From Branchiostoma floridae (lineage: Eukaryota > Chordata > Leptocardii > Amphioxiformes > Branchiostomatidae), in assembly GCF_000003815.2 (NCBI RefSeq), contig NC_049990.1:924830-988829 (forward strand): a stretch of 64,000 bases of DNA. The letters are read 5' to 3'. The stretch's first letter is position 1, and each line of letters begins with the position of its first letter. The notes below the pieces were generated by a model. It saw nothing but the letters and a program-made list of their open reading frames with translations, was not told where the DNA came from and searched no databases. This document shows positions 55,359-64,000 of the stretch, in pieces. The position numbers and the translations under genes were made by a program.

Positions 55359-55476
55359 CTCCAGTCTTCTTCAGTACGACTGCCCAAGTGATCACGTGAC
55401 CTAATTCAAGCTTAACGTAAGCGATGGTATCACGTGATTAATGCTATACGTTCAGTCTTCCTGAAGAAGACTGGAG
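55359..55476. repeat. 118-bp foldback element
   Basis: CTCCAGTCTTCTTCAG at 55359-55374 and its exact complement CTGAAGAAGACTGGAG at 55461-55476, with two ATCACGTGA words inside. It could be a tiny MITE downstream of GALNT; no target duplication was identified. Confidence 0.75.
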
Positions 55477-55655
55477 ACCTAGTCACAAATTTGGTATTCC
55501 GATTGTTCGTGTTGAAAACAGTCAAATTCTGCCGTATGGTAGTTTGATTTAATCTAGATTGGAGCCGCAAAGTTACAAAATGTTCTAAAGGTTTCATGTC
55601 ACCATTAGGAATTGCTGCTTCATATTTTTAGACACAGAGAAAGATGGAGTTTTTC

Positions 55656-55787
55656 TTAGGCGTCGAACCTCCACCGCTGCGAGTCCTGCCCTGTGCAGCG
55701 GACGGCCTTGACCTCTTTCTTCTCCTGTCGCTCCTCGGGGTCAAAGTGCAGGCACTTGCCGTGGTAGGCATTGTAAACGGAGCCGTC
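55656..55787 (-). CDS. GALNT terminal exon (lectin gamma repeat, stop)
   Basis: Begins after a ctgtgcag acceptor with [15 protein letters not shown] and ends RWRFDA, stop TAA at 55658-55656. 132 bases, entered in phase 0. Confidence 0.9.
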   Translation of the reverse strand, partial: DGSVYNAYHGKCLHFDPEERQEKKEVKAVRCTGQDSQRWRFDA

Positions 55788-58700
55788 CTGCACAGAGGTC
55801 AATGTCAGAGGTCAGATAAGTACAACTGCCGTGCGTTGCATCTTATTCGCGAGTTAGAACCATTCGTTACTTCAGGAAATTCGCATAGAACATTTTGAAT
55901 CATTATCATAGGATAAAATCTCTCCTCAAGATAAAGTAACAAAAGCTTGGGTGCCATCCGATTTCTACCGGGGCTCCTTACACTCGATATATTTTTTTAG
56001 GGTAAATAAACAAAAATGCCAAAGCCACAAACTGAGAACCATTACATGTTTGATCCATGGACCACGCCTCTTAACTTGTCTGCTCTCCCTTTATTTTCTG
56101 AACGAACTCTGAACCATGACCCTTTGGAACCCGTACCTCTGAACCATGACCCCTCACCTCTCTGATCTGCCATTTTTGCTGTGCGGGTACGTTATTACCC
56201 GAGGTGCAGTGCATCAGCACCACGAACTCCCCTCCTTGCGCCTCCACACACATCTCCTTCCCTCCTGTGTTGTGCCGGAACTCCTCGCGGCTGTTCAGCT
56301 CAAAATACTGGATAGGAAACAAAATAGCATTTTTCAACACACTCGTTTTTTTTCTTTACACGCGTTTTTCTCCCCCCTCTCCTATGCTATTATTTGAAGC
56401 ATAGAAATGTCGACACGACGCTGCGAACGTTAGATGCAAAATTATATTTTTCTACCGACGTTTCTTCAGATTCTCTGATGGTTTTATCAGCCTGAGGACA
56501 AAGCAAACATTAAAATACCTGACACGCCTTGTCGCATTGGAAACTTCACTTTGCCTTGACGAAGACAGCAATGTCGGTAAAGACAAATATGTGTAACAAG
56601 GAAAAATAGCTTAAGTTGAACATTTAATTGATGGAATTCGATCGAACTTAATGGAATTAGTTACGGGTGTTGGAAAGACATCTTGTTATTTGGCCTTAAC
56701 TAGGCAATCATGCTGAATTAAGTTGTCCTCACCTGATTCCCGCCCATGCCGTGACATCCCCACATGGTGGGTCTTTTCCCGGCATTCTCTGCACCCTCAG
56801 AGTCGAAGCAGAGGTTTGAGGCACTGTTTCGTAACTGCAGAAAATATTCACATTTTAGGAGAGCTGGTATCACCCGAACAAATGACGATTGCGACTGATT
56901 CAAAATACCTCATGATGAAAACACCTGTCACATAACACAGGTTTGACATACCAGGGCCTACAGTGCAGTTAATGTTTCTCACTGCACCCAGGTAACAGAC
57001 ATTACAATGGCGAAAAACTAACCGAGAGTGTCTTGAAGCTTTCAGTCATTGTAGTAATATTAGGAAACCGAGTCCTATCGGTATATAAGGTATTTGGAAT
57101 ATTTCTAACTCCTCTTAGATGGCAGCTAGCTTTGAAGGAAGTTTTTCCATTCTATACTCAATTCTCGGGTCTTTGAGAATGGAACATGTTAAACGGTCTA
57201 TTGGTTTACTCCCCCAAGCAGAGGTTCGGCTCCGGTTGTTTTTTAAATGTGTATTTAGACATAAAGAAAACGGTACAAAATAGAAAGACCGATAAAAAGG
57301 TAAACAAAAGTAAAAAAAACAGCCTGAACCTCTGCTTGGATAAGGTATTGTTTCTTTCTTGTAATCTCAACATAATATAATATGCTAATTCCCTACTCAC
57401 CGCGCCCGAGCGGCCAGGCCTGTCCTCGGGAACGTACATGTCCGGCATGATGGTCTGCATGAACCACTTGAAGGGTTTACAGTGAAGCTTGTCCTTCAGG
57501 TCTAGTCGTGCAGAGACGTCACCGTACCTCTCCTGAAACGAAACGGAAATGACGTCAGGGATACCGGAAATGACGCACAAACGGTTTGCAGTGAAGCTTG
57601 TCCTTTAGGTCTAACCTGGCAGACACGTCTCCGTACCTCTCCTGTAACGAAACGGAATTGACGTAAGGGATATCGCAAATGACGGCATCCGTACTGACCA
57701 TTTTGGTGCGTGGGTTCTTCCTGTAGAACATCTTTTTCTAATAGTCCATCCGGAGAAAAACAACAGCAGCAGCAGAATACTAGTACCATCTGTACTGACA
57801 CACCAGCCAACCAGCAGGCCTTGGACATTTTTCTTGATCAGCTACCACACATACAAATTGCGAAAAGGAAGCACTGTAAGAACCTGATAGGCTTACTGGG
57901 NNNNNNNNNNNNNNNNNNNNNNNNNNNNNNNNNNNNNNNNNNNNNNNNNNNNNNNNNNNNNNNNNNNNNNNNNNNNNNNNNNNNNNNNNNNNNNNNNNNN
58001 TTGGGAACGAGTGAGGGGAACGAGGCCTGAACACGTGACCCACCCTGGAGCAGGGCATGATCTCCAGGTTCCCGCCACATTGCCAGATCTGCAGAAGGAC
58101 AAGAAAAATACAACATGAATGGTAATAAAAAATCGAACTTCCTGGCACGTTTGAACGATTGTCGAAGTCACGTATACACAAGATCACTTGTCAATAAGAT
58201 CACATGGCTGTAACTCTCGCGAGTGTAAGCTCGGAAATGACTGGTCCTGATGATCATTGATCCTGAAGAAGGCGACAGTGGTCGTTGAAAAGTTGCTCCA
58301 TGTATGACTTCAAGTTAAAGTTAGTATATTTTTCAATGTTTCAACTTTTCATCAGCAATTTTGGCTGAAAACAATTTTCATCCAAAACGTTCTAACGGAT
58401 CTGTTCCATGCAAGGCAATTTGACCACTTCTAGGCAATGAAAACTAAGTTGTAAAGGTATAAACACTAGTACTAGTGCTACACTGAAGAATACTGTAAAG
58501 GATCTAAGACGTATTGGAAGAAAGTTCAGCATTGCACTAAGAGTTGGTAAAGTTCAAAAGTAGATATGTTCTTGAATGATGCAAGTTTTCATTAGCCATT
58601 GTGTGTTTGATTCGGGACAGGACAACTTAAGACTACCGTTAACGATTACAGTGGTGTTGCACGTATGTATTGGTTTTTCCACCGGGATCTTTGAAAAAGG

Positions 58701-60176
58701 CCAGCCAGGCAACATGTATACGCAACACTGGCTAAATGAAAACATGTAAACAAACAAACAAACAAACAAACAAGACGTACCCTGAAGGACATCTCTAGGT
58801 TCTCCCCTCCCCATACGTCCATCCCGGCGTCGTACGTGCCGATGTGCTCGAAGTACCACTTGTCGATGGCGAACAGACCCCCCGCCATGGTCGGCGACCT
58901 GCAGGGCAGACAGGGTTTACACTCACGTGATCGTAACGCAACTATTGTCCGCCATGTTGGATAGTTAAACCTAGGTGTACCTGATGATTAGCATGGATTA
59001 CCTGCGCCTAAAAGGTTATGTTTTCATCGACGAATCTTTATTGTATAATATGATTGAAAATTGATCATTTTACTCAGATTCAACGTTAACGTTGTAACGA
59101 TCATGATCACCAAAATGCACGACTCAGGTGAACTTCCATTAGATGACGCAGACTGACGTTACCAGTTTGTGCTTAAAGACGCCATCAGTCCGTTCGTACC
59201 TGACGGGGTCCACAGGAGACTTCCTCCTGCTGCGCTCGTAGTCAGGGATGAGGCCCCAGGTGAAGGTCAGCCTCCAGTCGAAGATACCCCGCTGCACCTG
59301 TGCAAGTATGTTTATCAATATATTTCTGCACATTTAGTTGGACTATCTATTTAGTCTGTGCTCCTCTTATAGGACAGGTTCTATGGGTAGAAGCTATCCT
59401 GCGAGTCGAAGATGCATCTGTGAGATGAGTGTGTTAAATTATCCATCAGTTTCTGCACATTCAGTTGGACTATCTAGTTAGTCTGTGCTTCAACCAATGG
59501 AACCTCTTGAGTCAAATATGCCTCACTGTGCGGCCACTCGAATCCTAACCCTAACCCTAACTACAACCCTAACCCTAACCCCTAAAAACATGGCATGGTG
59601 TGTTAGCCTAACCTTAAGCCTAAACCTAAGCCTAACCCTTACCCCTAGCCCTAGCCCTAGCACTAGCCCTAGCCCTAGCCCTAGCCCTAACCCTAGCCCT
59701 AGCCCTCACTCCTTACCCCTAACCCAAACAAGTATACCTCCATGGTGTGTTGGTACTCGAACGTCTTCCAGTCGAGCACGTCAATCACTGGTGTCACGAC
59801 ATTGGACCGGTTTTCGGCAATCCGGGCCAGCAATGGTTCCAGCCACTGAAAATAGAGAAGCCAAGCGTTTCGACATTGCACCAATTTTCGGCAGTAGAGA
59901 ACCTAGGCTTAACTTAACAGCTAATGCCGCCTGCCTGTGTATTTTTTATTTTTTTGCAATTTCAGTAAAGAAATGACTAAGCAATCACAAATCCTTAAAA
60001 CCAGCCAACCTGCTCATGACATTCACAGTGCGAGTCCAGGAACGTGAGAACCTCTCCTCGCGCATGCGCAGCCCCCAGCAGCCTCGCTCGGATGAGGCCC
60101 TCCCTGCGAGTCGTCCGGACCAACCTCACGGCCCTGAGCTGCGACAGGTACATCTCTAGTGGCTCTTTCAGGTGGT
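55656..60176 (-). CDS. polypeptide N-acetylgalactosaminyltransferase (GALNT), 3' part of gene, 9 exons seen
   Basis: Golgi type II membrane enzyme family that transfers GalNAc from UDP-GalNAc to Ser/Thr and starts mucin-type O-glycans. Exons, minus strand, in coding order: 60010-60176, 59738-59845, 59200-59297, 58781-58898, 58001-58088 (runs into a gap), 57401-57532, 56733-56834, 56158-56307, 55656-55787. All have AG/GT borders and compatible phases. Seen in the product are the metal-binding DSH (FLDSHCECH), WLEPLLARI, the SPTMAGGLF segment, the WGGEN motif, WQCGGNLEI and VGHVF. A C-terminal ricin-type lectin domain has CFD, CVEA...QQKWQI and CLHF...QRWRF repeats. An exon linking [14 protein letters not shown] to ERYGDV is missing, probably in the gap at 57901-58000. 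The stem, membrane anchor and first catalytic exons lie beyond 60176, probably outside the window. It looks closest to GALNT4/GALNT12-type enzymes, by memory only. Confidence 0.9.
56158..56307 (-). CDS. GALNT exon (lectin beta repeat)
   Basis: 150 bases, phase 0 to 0, acceptor tatccag, donor GTGAGG. Encodes [13 protein letters not shown] to QQKWQIRE with the CVEA motif. Confidence 0.9.
56733..56834 (-). CDS. GALNT exon (lectin alpha repeat)
   Basis: 102 bases, phase 0 to 0, acceptor ttctgcag, donor GTGAGG. Encodes [12 protein letters not shown] to CHGMGGNQ. Confidence 0.9.
57214..57339. mobile_element. 126-bp MITE-like inverted repeat in a GALNT intron
   Basis: CCAAGCAGAGGTT and its complement AACCTCTGCTTGG bound the segment. 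The same terminal word with flanking CCGGAGNCGAACC recurs in the receptor spacers (14130, 28900, 41810) and near 14920, so this is a dispersed family. Confidence 0.65.
57401..57532 (-). CDS. GALNT exon (end of catalytic domain, linker)
   Basis: 132 bases, phase 0 to 0, acceptor cgtttcag, donor GTGAGT. Encodes [14 protein letters not shown] to EDRPGRSGA. Confidence 0.9.
57579..57641 (-). other. partial tandem duplicate of the preceding GALNT exon (possible cassette exon)
   Basis: 63 bases encoding [21 protein letters not shown], with its own acceptor (gttacag) and a donor-like GTGCGT. It lies 109 bases before the full exon and the repeat unit includes the intron end. Phase 0 to 0, so inclusion would add 21 residues without a frameshift. 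Use is not shown. Confidence 0.65.
57901..58000. other. assembly gap (100 N) in GALNT
   Basis: Interrupts the exon at 58001-58088 and probably hides one further exon of roughly 40-50 residues expected from family structure. Confidence 0.8.
58001..58088 (-). CDS. GALNT exon (partial, cut by gap)
   Basis: Starts after cttctgcag in phase 0 with [20 protein letters not shown] and runs into the gap after HSFP. Confidence 0.85.
58781..58898 (-). CDS. GALNT exon (WGGEN motif)
   Basis: 118 bases; completes an Arg codon begun in the previous exon, then [16 protein letters not shown] to [11 protein letters not shown]. Donor GTACGT, followed by a (CAAA)n tract in the intron. Confidence 0.9.
59200..59297 (-). 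CDS. GALNT exon ([10 protein letters not shown])
   Basis: 98 bases, [10 protein letters not shown] to SPVDPVR, leaving phase 2. Two in-frame acceptors lie six bases apart (gcacag then gtgcag), so the exon may start at 59297 or 59291, with or without VQ. Confidence 0.85.
59542..59727. repeat. telomere-like CCCTAA and CCCTAG repeats in a GALNT intron
   Basis: CCCTAA hexamers at 59542-59582 are followed, after an interruption, by CCCTAG-type hexamers at 59645-59705. The hexamer matches the animal telomere repeat; the copies are mixed with variants, so it is an interstitial tract rather than a chromosome end. Confidence 0.85.
59738..59845 (-). CDS. GALNT exon (WLEPLLARI)
   Basis: 108 bases, phase 0 to 0, acceptor ttttcag, donor GTATAC. 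Encodes [14 protein letters not shown] to EYQHTME. Confidence 0.9.
60010..60176 (-). CDS. GALNT exon (DSH metal site), most 5' exon seen
   Basis: 167 bases; the first two bases complete an Asp-type codon, then [16 protein letters not shown] to [11 protein letters not shown]. Acceptor gttccag, donor GTTGGC. DSH is the family's metal-coordinating DxH. Confidence 0.9.
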
Positions 60177-60350
60177 CTGGAACAGGTAACGACAGGTATG
60201 AAGCATATATAAAACTGTACATGACACAGGTACATCTCTTAAGGCTCTTTCAGGTGGTCTGCAAAAGGTAAGAACAGGTGTGAAACACACTCAATACAGG
60301 TACATCTCTAAAGGTTCCTTCAGGTGGTCTGCAAAAGGTAATTAAGGACA
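60145..60350 (-). repeat. three tandem partial copies of the GALNT exon acceptor region
   Basis: The exon start (acceptor plus [11 protein letters not shown]) recurs at about 60228-60270 and 60298-60341 as cttttgcag followed by ACCACCTGAA and about 30 further coding-like bases. Spacings are 82 and 70 bases. The extra copies lack the rest of the exon. Confidence 0.8.
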
Positions 60351-60479
60351 GGTATAAGGTACACCTTAAACAGGCCATTCTACCTATTGCTTTGAGTGAT
60401 CTGGTTAGGACAGGTGGCTACTACTTCGGCGTGCCACATTGGAGGCTCCGCCTCTGAGGCGGTACCAAAAATAAAGCCG

Positions 60480-60850
60480 TCCATCAAACACGCTCGACTA
60501 CAGGCTTCACTTTTTAACATTTCCGCCAGGGGGTGTTGGTGCCTTTGTCACTCCATCCCCACGACGACACTATTACAATCGGTACCGTTTAAAGCCGGAT
60601 ACGGGGATCGCTTTAGCCTGTTTGATGACACCAAGGATGGCATGTATCAAACAAGCTCGACTACAGGCCTCACTTATTAAAGTTTCCGCCAGGGGGCGTT
60701 GGTGCCTTTGTCACTCCATCCTCTCGACGACACTAGTATTTACAATCGCTACCGCTCAAAGCGCGGATACGGGGATCGCCTCAGCCTGTTTGATGACACC
60801 AAGGATGGCATGTATCAAACAAGCTCGACTACAGGCTTCACTTTTTAGCG
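60480..60850. repeat. satellite array 1 (monomer about 163 bp) with CTCF-like motifs
   Basis: Monomers contain CCGCCAGGGGG(C/T)G at 60523 and 60686, then ATCCCCACGACGACACTA, GGTACCGTTTAAAGCC and GGCATGTATCAAAC(A)AGC. Confidence 0.85.
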
Positions 60851-61393
60851 ACGCCTGATGGGCGAGCTTAATAGTATAGTGTGGAACCGTTTCGAAAGTA
60901 TTCTAAAAACTGTACAGGAATGTCAGGAATGTCAAAAGTCCGCGCGTGCGTAGTTGCATCATGCCGGACTGTACCATTACCTCCACGGGTAAGCTTTCCA
61001 GTCGCAGGACACATACCGCGGTACCGATATACGTGTGCACAGCAGTGTTTTCCGTATTCGCGCAAGGCGATTTTTGACTGATAGCCGTGCAAAATTGAGA
61101 AAAGCCTAGGACTTCAGACGTACCCGAATTGTAGTATGTAGTATGGTGGTCATGGAAATGTAAACATTTGAAATAGGGGGTAAAAGATTGTTGAAATATG
61201 TTTCTCGAAAAATGACCTGTGAGTCGTGGAAATCACTTCCGGGTTCGTTCGTGGTTTATGTGTCCAGGAGTTTGGAAAGTTTGGTGGCCTTCTTCACCCT
61301 TAATATCTTTGCTTCAAAAATACAAACTGATGTGTGAAACAGGCATTGTTTGAGCTTAAAACATGTGGGGGTTGTGAGATAGCGATGTGATAG

Positions 61394-62220
61394 TTACCTT
61401 CGCCAAGAAAGTTATATTTTGGCTAGCGTTTGTAGGTGTGTGCCGGTTGTACAAGACCACCATAGCTTAAGAACGCCTGGATGGATTGTATTGATATTCG
61501 GTATGTGGGTAGGTCTTGTTGAGACCTGGAAACGATAAGATTTTTGGCTTCCTATTAGCCTGCTACGGTACTGCAGCAAAACTTCCTGGTTTGATACCTC
61601 GAGTTCTGGACATGCTGCGGCTATGAATCTTAAGTGGTTGACAGCTCTTGATGCTGTAAGTAAGTGGTATAGGTTTGGGCCCCCTAGCGGCTTATTTTGG
61701 AACTGCAGGACAGGTGACTTAGGTGTCAGACTATTAAAGGGAATAGCCAAAGAAGGGGTAGACGGATTGTTATGGTTTTTGATATGTGGATAGGTTACGT
61801 GATGGTTAATATAATTGCATATTAATTATGAAGAATTATGCAGAGTGGAAGCTAATTTGCATAATAAATTGGGAAATTGTCTAAACATGCTCAGCTCAAT
61901 TAAAGGACCATTACAACATGTGACCTTTGTAACTGAGAAAGAGAAGGATATTGATAGATAAATACCTTATTTGCATAATTAATGAGAAAATGCTAACATA
62001 TATTGCGCATGTCTGTTGGAGATGATCAAGTTATATAGTTTATGCAAATGAGGGCCTTATTTGCATAATTCATGACAAACACAATTAATTCAGTAGAAAA
62101 ATATTTTTATCTATCTATATATCTATATGATATCGATACTGGCCGAAACCCTTTTTTAGCATATTGTTATTTAGCTAGAGTAAAATGAGGCCCTGATTTG
62201 TAAAATCGAAGCAATAACAT
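61394..62220. mobile_element. dispersed repeat copy, same family as 15733-16767
   Basis: Reverse complement shares words with the unit-1 insertion, such as CCGCTAGGGG-CCC and an AAAATATAAC-like terminal region, and it has the same ATTTGCATAATTAATGAG-rich interior. No coding frame; borders approximate. Confidence 0.5.
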
Positions 62221-62382
62221 TAGTTCACCCTTCACTCACAAGGGACCCCCTTTGACAGCAATGCTCTATGAACATCCATCGCCAGACGAATGGAATACGA
62301 CTATTAAAACCCATTAACAACAACAATCTATAAAACTTATAAACATTAAAACCGTCGCTATGGCAATAATTTTAATTGCCAC

Positions 62383-62990
62383 ACTTTTAAAAGTTTCCGC
62401 CAGGGGGCGTCGTTACCTTTGCCACTCCATCCCCACGACGACGTTGTTTACAATCGGTACCGTTTAAAGCCGGATACGGGGATCGCCTCAGCCTATTTGA
62501 TAATGTATCAAACAAGCTCGACTGCAGGACTCACTTATTAAAGTTTCCGCCAGGGGGCGTCGTTACCTTTGCCACTCCATCCTCACGACGACACTAGTAT
62601 TTACAATCGGTACCGTTTTAAGCCGGATACGGGGATCGCTCCAGCCTGTTTGATGACATCAAGGATGGCATGTATCAAACAAGCTCGACTACAGGCTTCA
62701 CTTTTGAACAATTCCGCCAGGGGGCGTTGTTGCCTGTCACTCCATCCCCACGACGACGTTGTTTACAATCGGTACCGTTTAAAGCCGGATACGGGGATCG
62801 CTCCAGCCTGTTTGATGACATGAAGGATGGCATGTATCAAACAAGCTCGACTACAGGCTTCACTTTTTAAAGTGTCCGCCAGGGGGCGTCGTTGCATTTG
62901 CCACTCCATCCTCACGACGACACTATTTACAATCGCTACCGCTCAAAGCCCGGATACGGGGATCGCTCCAGCCTATTTGATGACAAACAG
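62383..62990. repeat. satellite array 2, same monomer as array 1
   Basis: Four monomers with CCGCCAGGGGGCG at 62397, 62547, 62714 and 62876 (spacings 150, 167, 162), all in the same orientation as array 1. The two arrays are separated by about 1.5 kb of unrelated sequence. Confidence 0.85.
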
Positions 62991-64000
62991 CGGAACTCAT
63001 GTACAGCGTGATGATGGCTTTCCGCTACATTAAGCGGCAGTAAAACCCCTTTATGAGTTTGGCGCCGTAAAAATGAGGCTATGTGGGCGCGAAAATTGCA
63101 AATATTGAGCCACGGGATCATACCAAATAAACGAGACTTCTGGGGGGACACACATAAGGCATCGATTTTAGCTTGCTCTCTTGCTAAAGGTTGGTGATAT
63201 TGCCCCAATTTTCAAAGCACGAAGTGCGATTGTCTCTCTTTTTGAATGGCGGAACGAATCGAGATAAGAAAAGAACACCGTAAGAAAGACGTGCACAAAG
63301 CTACATGGTGATAAAACCGTGAAAATTCAACAAAGCAATCGGTGATAGCATGGCCTTGACGTCATACTAGCTATTAAGTTCAACGAGGCGTTTATAGTCG
63401 TTCCCTTAAACTCGTTTAGGGTGGAAGTATGGTAGCCCAATAAACTAAATAAGATGGGACCCAAGTGTTACAAACCAAATAAAGCTACACCTGTGCTTGC
63501 AGGTTATTCTGATCCTTTCTCAAGAAAGACCTGTGTGTCTGGAGAAGTAATTTAAAATATTAGTTTACACTGTCCAAATAGGAAGTGATAACAGCAACCA
63601 ATTGTGGTTCATTTTACTGGTAAATTCTCATCATTTTCTGCCTTCTTGCTCAACTCTACAAGTACCAGGCGATGTTGTAGTTGGCTTATGAATGGTAGAA
63701 TTAGACACAAATATTTCATCAGTTTAATTCGCCTGTCGTGTCCAAATTGTCCACAGTATCTTTCGGGAAACTTCTATTTTCGTAGCAACCCGCGAAGTCC
63801 CGTAAGAGATTACACTTCTACAGTGTTATTATCTATATCATAACGAGTTTAATGAAAGATCAGCCATATGTAAGATAAGAACAAGCGCACATCCGTTAGA
63901 AATACAAAGGGGGCACTATAAACAGCTCCCTGTCCACGAGAGATTGTGTACATATTGTCTAATGAATGCAGTGGAAAACGAAACACATTTTATCAGTCAG

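Larger units (their letters stand above)
60358..64000. other. repeat-rich region upstream of the visible GALNT exons
   Basis: No further GALNT exon could be recognised on the minus strand and no other gene is supported. It contains satellite blocks (60480-60850, 62383-62990) and a dispersed repeat (61394-62220). The last kilobase (63000-64000) shows nothing I can identify. Confidence 0.55.

Noticed and set aside
57502-57828. 108-codon minus-strand frame with a run of Cys
   Set aside because: It is intron sequence with a CAG/CTG-rich stretch, out of frame with the GALNT exons it overlaps.
60868-61092. 74-codon frame and a possible short first exon near 60960 (MPDCTITSTG then GTAAGC)
   Set aside because: No family resemblance, no partner exon and no conserved copy; too weak to call.
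61412-61750. 112-codon minus-strand frame upstream of GALNT
   Set aside because: Falls in a dispersed repeat also found at 15733-16767 and lacks GALNT motifs.

Overview
The window is eukaryotic DNA, most likely from an invertebrate deuterostome and probably a cephalochordate (amphioxus, Branchiostoma type). The grounds are intronless receptor genes in a large tandem family, a multi-exon chordate-type GalNAc-transferase gene, LINE and DNA-transposon remnants, and a draft assembly with eight N gaps. No database search was possible, so the species is an inference.

Region 1 (1-51.6 kb) is a tandem array built by segmental duplication. The repeating unit, about 12-17 kb long, holds an intronless receptor tyrosine kinase (RTK), a spacer with a (TA)n tract, an intronless leucine-rich-repeat (LRR) membrane receptor, and a 51-bp minisatellite. 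The order on the minus strand is RTK-A (468-3396), LRR-B (8992-12393), RTK-C (17257-20191, broken), LRR-D (25474-28092, tail cut by a frameshift), RTK-E (31290-34115, intact, the reference copy), LRR-F (38050-40935) and RTK-G (43726-46855, split only by an assembly artefact). A fifth kinase, RTK-H (48922-51615), lies on the plus strand head-to-head with RTK-G.

The RTKs have an unusual architecture: signal peptide, degenerate cadherin-like domain, variable region, EGF, Ig-like domain, about three EGFs, one membrane helix, tyrosine kinase, and a C-terminal PDZ-ligand-like end. The LRR receptors carry long cytoplasmic tails made of repeats bearing tyrosine motifs of the YEDI, YxxM and YVDI kinds. 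The pairing suggests, as inference only, that kinases and phospho-acceptor scaffolds have been amplified together.

The duplicated units act as natural empty-site controls for each other. They expose several transposon insertions: a Ginger1-like element with CCGG duplications (6420-8360), a hAT-type MITE with an 8-bp duplication (22578-22937), a candidate Harbinger-type MITE (35538-35763) and truncated LINE ends.

Region 2 (51.6-55.6 kb) is the 3' flank of RTK-H and gene-free sequence with one gap. Region 3 (55.66-60.18 kb, minus strand) holds the last nine recognisable exons of a polypeptide GalNAc-transferase. One further exon is probably lost in the gap at 57901-58000, and the 5' exons lie outside the window. 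Two of its exons have tandem partial duplicates. Region 4 (60.2-64 kb) is repeat-rich and contains a satellite whose monomers each carry a CTCF-like motif.
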